NCBI GenBank assembly: GCA_030693705.1
Contig: JAUYAB010000008.1
Coordinates: forward strand, 62,001-126,000
DNA: 64,000 bases
Direction of reading: 5' to 3'
Origin: Ignavibacteria bacterium
GTDB taxonomy: Bacteria > Bacteroidota > Ignavibacteria > Ignavibacteriales > Ignavibacteriaceae
In this document: positions 59,443 through 64,000 of the stretch, in pieces
Position numbering within the stretch: position 1 is the stretch's first letter
How the letters are laid out: each line of letters starts with the position of its first letter
Notes under the pieces: generated by a model
What the model was told of the DNA's origin: nothing
What the model saw: only the letters and a program-made list of their open reading frames with translations
The model's database searches: none
Program-made: the position numbers and the translations under genes

Positions 59443-59955
59443 TTATTTGCTTTTCTTGTTCTTATTTTTTGAAATGAGCTTTTGCCGCTCTACAATCCAT
59501 TCAGCTAAGAAATTACGGTAATGCTTTTCCATGAAAATGTAGAATTGTTCCATCTCAATAATTCTTTGTTGAATTACTTCAACATTTTTTTTGTTTATTT
59601 CTTTTACTTTTTCATTAAGGAATTTTGCGATACGGGTATTGTTCTTGATGAGCTCAAGATTGTTACGGAATGCGTTTTCAAAAATTTCGGGTTCCACTTC
59701 GTAATAATCTTTTCGGTTATTTTCCGGAGACCATGTTTTGCGTATTAATTTTTTATCCCGAAGTCGTCTAACAATTTGGCTTATTGGACCCTTACTTCTC
59801 CCGAGTTGTTTTGTTATTTCATCAAGCGAAAGAGGTTCCGGGGAATAAATAAGAAGTGCAACGATGTGCCCCATCAGTTTATTTAGTCCGAAGGCTTTGT
59901 AGGCATCTCCGAATCTTTGAATCATTTCTTTACGAACGCGTTCTTCGTCAGGCAT
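59443..59955 (-). CDS. GbsR/MarR-family transcription regulator
   Basis: A 170-aa winged-helix regulator. The DNA-binding core (about 30-95) reads L-S-L-D-E-I-T-K-Q-L-G-R-S-K-G-P-I-S-Q-I-V-R-R-L-R-D-K-K-L, the GbsR-type pattern, and the C-terminus is a long charged coiled-coil-like helix (120-170). It lies 5 bp after the thiolase gene on the same transcript and is flanked by two palindromes it probably binds, controlling itself and the fabG run. The ligand may be an acyl-CoA. Confidence 0.85.
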   Translation of the reverse strand: MPDEERVRKEMIQRFGDAYKAFGLNKLMGHIVALLIYSPEPLSLDEITKQLGRSKGPISQIVRRLRDKKLIRKTWSPENNRKDYYEVEPEIFENAFRNNLELIKNNTRIAKFLNEKVKEINKKNVEVIQQRIIEMEQFYIFMEKHYRNFLAEWIVERQKLISKNKNKKSK

Positions 59956-59960
59956 AAAAA

Positions 59961-61139
59961 TTAATTATATTTTTTAACAATTAAAGCAGAGGCTTCACCG
60001 CCTCCAATACATAATGAAGCCAACCCATATTCCGCATTTCTTTTTTTCATTTCATAAAGCAGTGTTGTTAAAATACGCGCCCCGCTTGCACCGATAGGAT
60101 GCCCGATTGCTATTGCACCACCGTTTACATTTACTTTCTCAACCGGTAAATCAAGAATTTTGTTCACTGCTAATGAAACCACTGCAAAAGCTTCGTTAAT
60201 CTCATAAAGATCAATTTTATCTTTTGTAAGCTTGGCTTTTGCCAAAACTTTTTGAATCGCATCTGCCGGGGCTGTTGTAAATTCAATTGGGGCTTTTGCC
60301 GCAGAACTTTGCGCCACAATTTCTGCTATTGGAGTAAGTCCAAGCTCTTTTGCTTTTTCTTCTGACATGATAAGTAAGGCTGCCGCACCATCATTAATGC
60401 TGGAAGCGTTTGCCGCCGTAACAACACCGTTCTTATCGAACACAGGTTTAAGCGAAGATATTTTATCGAAGTTCACTTTCCCCGGTTCTTCATCTTTATT
60501 AAAAATTATCTCACCGGTTTTTGATTTTATAGCAACATCAATAGTTTCATCTTTAAACTTTCCTTCTTCAATTGCGGCTAATGCTTTTTTATAGGATTGA
60601 ATTGAAAATGCATCAAGTTCTTCGCGGGTAAAATGGAAGTCTTTTGCGCATGATTCGGCACAATTACCCATGTGAATATTATTATAAACATCGGTTAAGC
60701 CGTCAATCAAAATTGAATCATAAATTGTTGAGTTTCCTAATCGATAACCGCTTCTTCCTTGCTTTAAAAGATACGGTGCGTTCGTCATACTCTCCTGTCC
60801 GCCTGCAATAATAATATCGGCATCGCCACAGGCAATGGCTTGTTGAGCAAGCATTACAGCCTTCAATCCGCTGCCGCACATTTTGTTTATGGTTAAGCAT
60901 TCTGTTTTTTCTGGTAACCCGGCGTAGATTGCAGCTTGACGTGCGGGAGCTTGACCTAATCCTGCCGACAATACATTACCCATGATTACTTCATCAACAA
61001 GATTTTTATCAAGTCCCGATTCATCTAATAATGCTTTAATAACAAAACTTCCGAGTTGGGGTGCGGTAAAACTGCTTAAACCTCCATTGAATGATCCAAC
61101 TGCTGTTCGTTTAGCATGAGTGATAACTACTTTTTTCAT
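59961..61139 (-). CDS. Acetyl-CoA C-acetyltransferase (thiolase)
   Basis: A 392-aa thiolase from the ATG at 61139. The acylated Cys is in M-C-G-S-G-L-K near residue 88, with N-E-A-F near 315, G-H-P-I-G-A-S-G near 348 and the second Cys in L-C-I-G-G-G near 378, a complete set. It condenses two acetyl-CoA or cleaves 3-ketoacyl-CoA. It is the first gene of the regulator operon and has a palindromic operator 41 bp upstream. Confidence 0.93.
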   Translation of the reverse strand: MKKVVITHAKRTAVGSFNGGLSSFTAPQLGSFVIKALLDESGLDKNLVDEVIMGNVLSAGLGQAPARQAAIYAGLPEKTECLTINKMCGSGLKAVMLAQQAIACGDADIIIAGGQESMTNAPYLLKQGRSGYRLGNSTIYDSILIDGLTDVYNNIHMGNCAESCAKDFHFTREELDAFSIQSYKKALAAIEEGKFKDETIDVAIKSKTGEIIFNKDEEPGKVNFDKISSLKPVFDKNGVVTAANASSINDGAAALLIMSEEKAKELGLTPIAEIVAQSSAAKAPIEFTTAPADAIQKVLAKAKLTKDKIDLYEINEAFAVVSLAVNKILDLPVEKVNVNGGAIAIGHPIGASGARILTTLLYEMKKRNAEYGLASLCIGGGEASALIVKKYN

Positions 61140-61179
61140 AGCATTTCTCTTTTCCGATAAGATAAAAATATGTTTTTTA

Positions 61180-61199
61180 CATTTGAAATATTTCAAACG
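61180..61199. promoter_or_regulatory. Palindromic operator before the thiolase gene
   Basis: CATTTGAAATATTTCAAACG contains the perfect 16-bp core TTTGAAATATTTCAAA and differs by one base from the site at 59409-59428. Confidence 0.8.
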
Positions 61200-61273
61200 C
61201 TGAAAACATAACTAATCTTTTTTAGAAAGTCAACATTTATTTTTAGAAGTTCGGAAATCTTTGAAAGGAACTA

Positions 61274-62209
61274 TCAGAGTTTTATTTCAATCGCTTTGCG
61301 GACAAACCCATCAGCAAGTTCTAATCTTCTTCGAGCTTCTTCAGCAGAAACATCTGCTTTGATCATAACCAGCGCTGTTTTAACATGCCATTCAGCTTTA
61401 ACCAAAAAGGACGTTGCGTTCTCATAATCAACACCGGTTATTGTCATCACAATTCGTTTTGCTCGCTCGATTAATTTTTTATTCGTCATCTGCAAGTCTA
61501 TCATCATATTCTCATAGACTTTCCCCATCCGGATCATAGAGGCGGTAGTTAGCATATTTAAAACTAATTTTTGCGCTGTACCGCTTTTCATTCTTGTTGA
61601 ACCCATTACAACTTCAGGTCCAACATACGGACAAATAGCTACATCAACTTCTTTAATATCAAATTTGTTTCGGGGGTTGCATGTTACGAAGAGTGTTGCT
61701 GCGCCGAGTTCTTTTGCTTTTTTCACAGCACCGATAACATACGGTGTGCGTTTACTGGCAGCTATTCCACAGACAACATCATTTGGAGTTACTCCAGCTT
61801 TTAAAACATCAACGGCACCATTTTCTTCATGATCTTCTGCTCCCTCTTGGGCTGTAAACATGGCTTCCTTACCTCCGGCAATAAATCCTTGAACTAATTC
61901 TGGCGATGTTCCATACGTTGGCGGACATTCGGAAGCATCTACTACTCCAATTCTCCCGCTTGTTCCGGCTCCAAAGTAAAGCAGCCTTCCCCCGTTTTTA
62001 AATGCTTTAACAATTAGTTCAACAGCCGCTTCAATAAATGGAAGTTCTTGTTCAACCGCCAAAGGAACAAGTTTGTCTTCTTCGCTGATAATTTTTAATA
62101 TTTCAAATGTTGAGCAAGCATCTATCTCCATCGAGTGAGGATTTCGTTGTTCTGTTGCCAACGCTGCTATTTCTTGAAAAAGTTTCTGTGGATTACGCGG
62201 TTCGGACAT
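61274..62209 (-). CDS. murQ: N-acetylmuramic acid 6-phosphate etherase
   Basis: A 311-aa SIS-domain lyase that removes the lactyl ether of MurNAc 6-phosphate in cell-wall recycling. Visible motifs are G-A-G-T-S-G-R-I-G near residue 80, D-A-S-E-C-P-P-T near 90, E-D-x-x near 120 and S-T-R-M-K-S-G-T near 205. The start overlaps the rsmG stop by 1 bp. Confidence 0.95.
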   Translation of the reverse strand: MSEPRNPQKLFQEIAALATEQRNPHSMEIDACSTFEILKIISEEDKLVPLAVEQELPFIEAAVELIVKAFKNGGRLLYFGAGTSGRIGVVDASECPPTYGTSPELVQGFIAGGKEAMFTAQEGAEDHEENGAVDVLKAGVTPNDVVCGIAASKRTPYVIGAVKKAKELGAATLFVTCNPRNKFDIKEVDVAICPYVGPEVVMGSTRMKSGTAQKLVLNMLTTASMIRMGKVYENMMIDLQMTNKKLIERAKRIVMTITGVDYENATSFLVKAEWHVKTALVMIKADVSAEEARRRLELADGFVRKAIEIKL

Positions 62210-62898
62210 TATTTTTCAATTTCCAAATGCACAAGTTTTTTTCCCTTTACATTTCGTAAGTTGGTTGGTTTGTAGTGAAGGTCATAGATTGTAGATTTTT
62301 TAATACGTGGTTTATACTTTGTTTCAGCTTTTTGAAACTCTTCTGTCAAGTCACCACCTTTAAGAACGAGCAAGTGTCCTTTATCTTTTAAAAGTGGAAG
62401 TGCATAACGCAATAAAATTATTAATGAATCCGTTGCCCGACTAACGACCAAATCAAAACTATTTTTGTACTTGGCAATAAATTCAGGATCCTCAACGCGG
62501 CTGTTTTCCGCTTTAATATTATTGAGCATCAACTTGTCAATAAATTCTTCAACCGCAGCAATTTTCTTTCCGGTTGAATCAATCAAAACTCCCTGCAAAT
62601 CGGGACGCATAATTGCGAGTGGAATTCCCGGAAAACCACCACCTGTTCCTATATCAATAAAACGCGTACATTTTTCGGGAATATATTTTGAGATGTAAGA
62701 AGAAATAAAGATGTGGTTTTCAACAACCGAATCTATATCTTTCCGCGAAATAAGATTAACAACTTCATTTTTCTCCACTACAAGCTTGGCAAAGTAAGCC
62801 AGGCGCTCCATTTGTGTTGAATCAGGATTGTAACCGTTTTCCCAATAAAAAGATGTTATTTCTTGAAAATATTTTTCACGAGTATTTCCTGTCGCCAT
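62209..62898 (-). CDS. rsmG: 16S rRNA (guanine-527-N7) methyltransferase
   Basis: A 229-aa SAM-dependent methyltransferase (GidB). The RsmG motif is F-I-D-I-G-T-G-G-G-F-P-G-I-P-L near residue 85, with V-S-R-A near 152. Its usual partner mnmG lies 22 bp upstream on the same strand, the standard arrangement. Confidence 0.95.
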   Translation of the reverse strand: MATGNTREKYFQEITSFYWENGYNPDSTQMERLAYFAKLVVEKNEVVNLISRKDIDSVVENHIFISSYISKYIPEKCTRFIDIGTGGGFPGIPLAIMRPDLQGVLIDSTGKKIAAVEEFIDKLMLNNIKAENSRVEDPEFIAKYKNSFDLVVSRATDSLIILLRYALPLLKDKGHLLVLKGGDLTEEFQKAETKYKPRIKKSTIYDLHYKPTNLRNVKGKKLVHLEIEK

Positions 62899-62920
62899 AC
62901 CGGATCCAAAATGTTTGAAA

Positions 62921-64000
62921 TTATTTGCGCAAATATACCAATAAAATTGAAATATCTGAAGCAGTAACTCCCGATATTCGGGATGCCTGCCCTATTGAAC
63001 GCGGTTTAACCTTGCTCAGTTTCTCTCTTCCTTCGGTTGACAAACTGTTTAAGTTTGAATAATTGAAGTTTAAAGGAATGTGAAGCTCTTCAAATTTTTC
63101 CACTTTTTTTACCACTTCTTCTTGACGCTTTATATATCCTTCGTACTTCAGTTCAATTTCAAGTTGCTCAATGAGATATTCACTATTTTTAATTTCTTCA
63201 AGCGCCGCATCATTTTCTGACTTTACACTGAGAATATCTGAAAGTTTTAGTTCTGGTCTTTTAACAAGTTTTGCAATAAATTCCGAAGATTCAGATTGAT
63301 TCTCTCCAATTCGCTGTAGTAAAGGATTTATGTCTTTGGAATGAACTCTTATCGTCTCCAACAACTCCCTTCCGATAAGCAGCTTCACATTTTTTTCTTG
63401 TATCTCTTGCAAAAGATCATCCGAAATAAGTCCATACTTGTGACCGTACTTCGAAAGTCTTCTATCTGCATTATCTTGTCTTAAAAGCAGCCGATGCTCT
63501 GCTCGCGAAGTAAACATTCGATAAGGTTCTTCTGTAGATTTATTAACCAAGTCATCGATCATTACGCCGATATAAGCCTCACTTCTTTTTAAAACAAATT
63601 CTTCATTTTGTAATATTTTTGCAGATGCATTAATACCGGCAATTAAACCTTGGGCAGCGGCTTCTTCATAACCAGAAGTTCCATTTATTTGACCGGCAAA
63701 ATAAAGTCCTTCAACTAACTTTGTTTCAAGTGTTAAATCCACTTGATGAGGAGGGAAAAAATCATATTCAACTGCATAGCCGGGTCGTATCATTTCAACT
63801 TCTTCCAATCCTTTAATTTTATGAATGGCTTCCAACTGGACTTCCGCGGGCAGAGATGTTGAAAATCCATTTAAATAAATTAGATCGGAATCTAACCCTT
63901 CGGGTTCAAGAAAGAGATGATGTCTTTCTTTATCTTTGAAACGAACAATCTTATCTTCAATCGATGGACAATACCGCGGACCAACTCCCCGAATAAGTCC
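62921..64000 (-). CDS. mnmG: tRNA uridine-5-carboxymethylaminomethyl synthesis enzyme (5' part outside window)
   Basis: The C-terminal 359 residues of MnmG (GidA), which with MnmE modifies U34 of tRNAs. The open frame runs to the window edge, where it reads G-V-G-P-R-Y-C-P-S-I-E-D-K; further motifs are G-L-Y-F-A-G-Q-I-N-G-T-S-G-Y-E-E-A-A-A-Q-G (FAD region), R-A-E-H-R-L-L-L-R-Q-D-N-A-D and the helical tail with I-S-G-V-T-A-S-D-I. The gene is truncated only by the window end. Confidence 0.96.
   Translation of the reverse strand, partial: GLIRGVGPRYCPSIEDKIVRFKDKERHHLFLEPEGLDSDLIYLNGFSTSLPAEVQLEAIHKIKGLEEVEMIRPGYAVEYDFFPPHQVDLTLETKLVEGLYFAGQINGTSGYEEAAAQGLIAGINASAKILQNEEFVLKRSEAYIGVMIDDLVNKSTEEPYRMFTSRAEHRLLLRQDNADRRLSKYGHKYGLISDDLLQEIQEKNVKLLIGRELLETIRVHSKDINPLLQRIGENQSESSEFIAKLVKRPELKLSDILSVKSENDAALEEIKNSEYLIEQLEIELKYEGYIKRQEEVVKKVEKFEELHIPLNFNYSNLNSLSTEGREKLSKVKPRSIGQASRISGVTASDISILLVYLRK

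Overview
The window is 64 kb of low-GC bacterial chromosome, almost fully coding, with no rRNA, tRNA, prophage or CRISPR array that I can see. Gene content points to the Bacteroidota/Chlorobiota-Ignavibacteriota side of the tree: an S9B dipeptidyl peptidase, an M13 peptidase, lipoproteins with short lipoboxes, an IPT/TIG lipoprotein, SxtJ/DUF5989 next to a carbamoyltransferase, and promoter-like TAnnTTTG boxes upstream of prfA and of the lrp-glnA pair. An Ignavibacteria-like organism is my best guess; no marker here proves it.

Layout. 1-11.7 kb, mostly plus strand: end of a GH20-like hydrolase, a Tat-exported metallo-hydrolase, two aldo/keto reductases, a cation-efflux-type protein, prfA followed by a type II restriction-modification pair whose nuclease carries the AvaI/BsoBI active site, a DPP-IV peptidase, DUF454, an ArsC/Spx-like protein and a lipoprotein. 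11.8-22.9 kb, minus strand: lrp-glnA, then a sugar and cell-surface operon (galE, rfbA, rfbC, glgP, carbamoyltransferase, SxtJ, DUF5989 and a 49-aa basic protein not reported by simple ORF finding), a BrnT/BrnA toxin-antitoxin pair and ferritin. 23-27.6 kb, plus: AlkD-like glycosylase, an exported acetolactate decarboxylase, a membrane spermidine-synthase-like/TPR fusion. 27.7-31.6 kb, minus: ECF sigma/anti-sigma/double TonB_C operon, a DUF2335 gene pair bracketed by about 60-bp direct repeats, and a class I fructose-bisphosphate aldolase. 31.8-42.2 kb: an Opp-type ABC transporter whose permease gene overlaps a 1190-aa Ser/Thr kinase-ATPase-TPR gene, which overlaps a sigma-54-type activator; the two transporter ATPases are divergent. 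42.4-45.3 kb: rubrerythrin and an M13 peptidase.

45.4-51.1 kb is the accessory part. Two KilA-N genes (one truncated), a catalytically dead Argonaute and a SIR2 protein form a probable abortive-infection defence locus. Next comes a 247-aa gene of unknown function, a terminator, and 13 copies of an exactly 21-bp imperfect repeat; these last two are the most unusual objects here.

51.4-64 kb, minus: alpha/beta hydrolase, outer-membrane protein, TIG lipoprotein, and an acyl-CoA locus (ligase, MFS carrier, KAS III-like protein lacking two catalytic residues, FabG, GbsR-like regulator, thiolase) with two copies of a palindromic operator, then murQ, rsmG and the 3' part of mnmG. Several intergenic gaps hold clusters of small palindromes that look like dispersed REP-type repeats.
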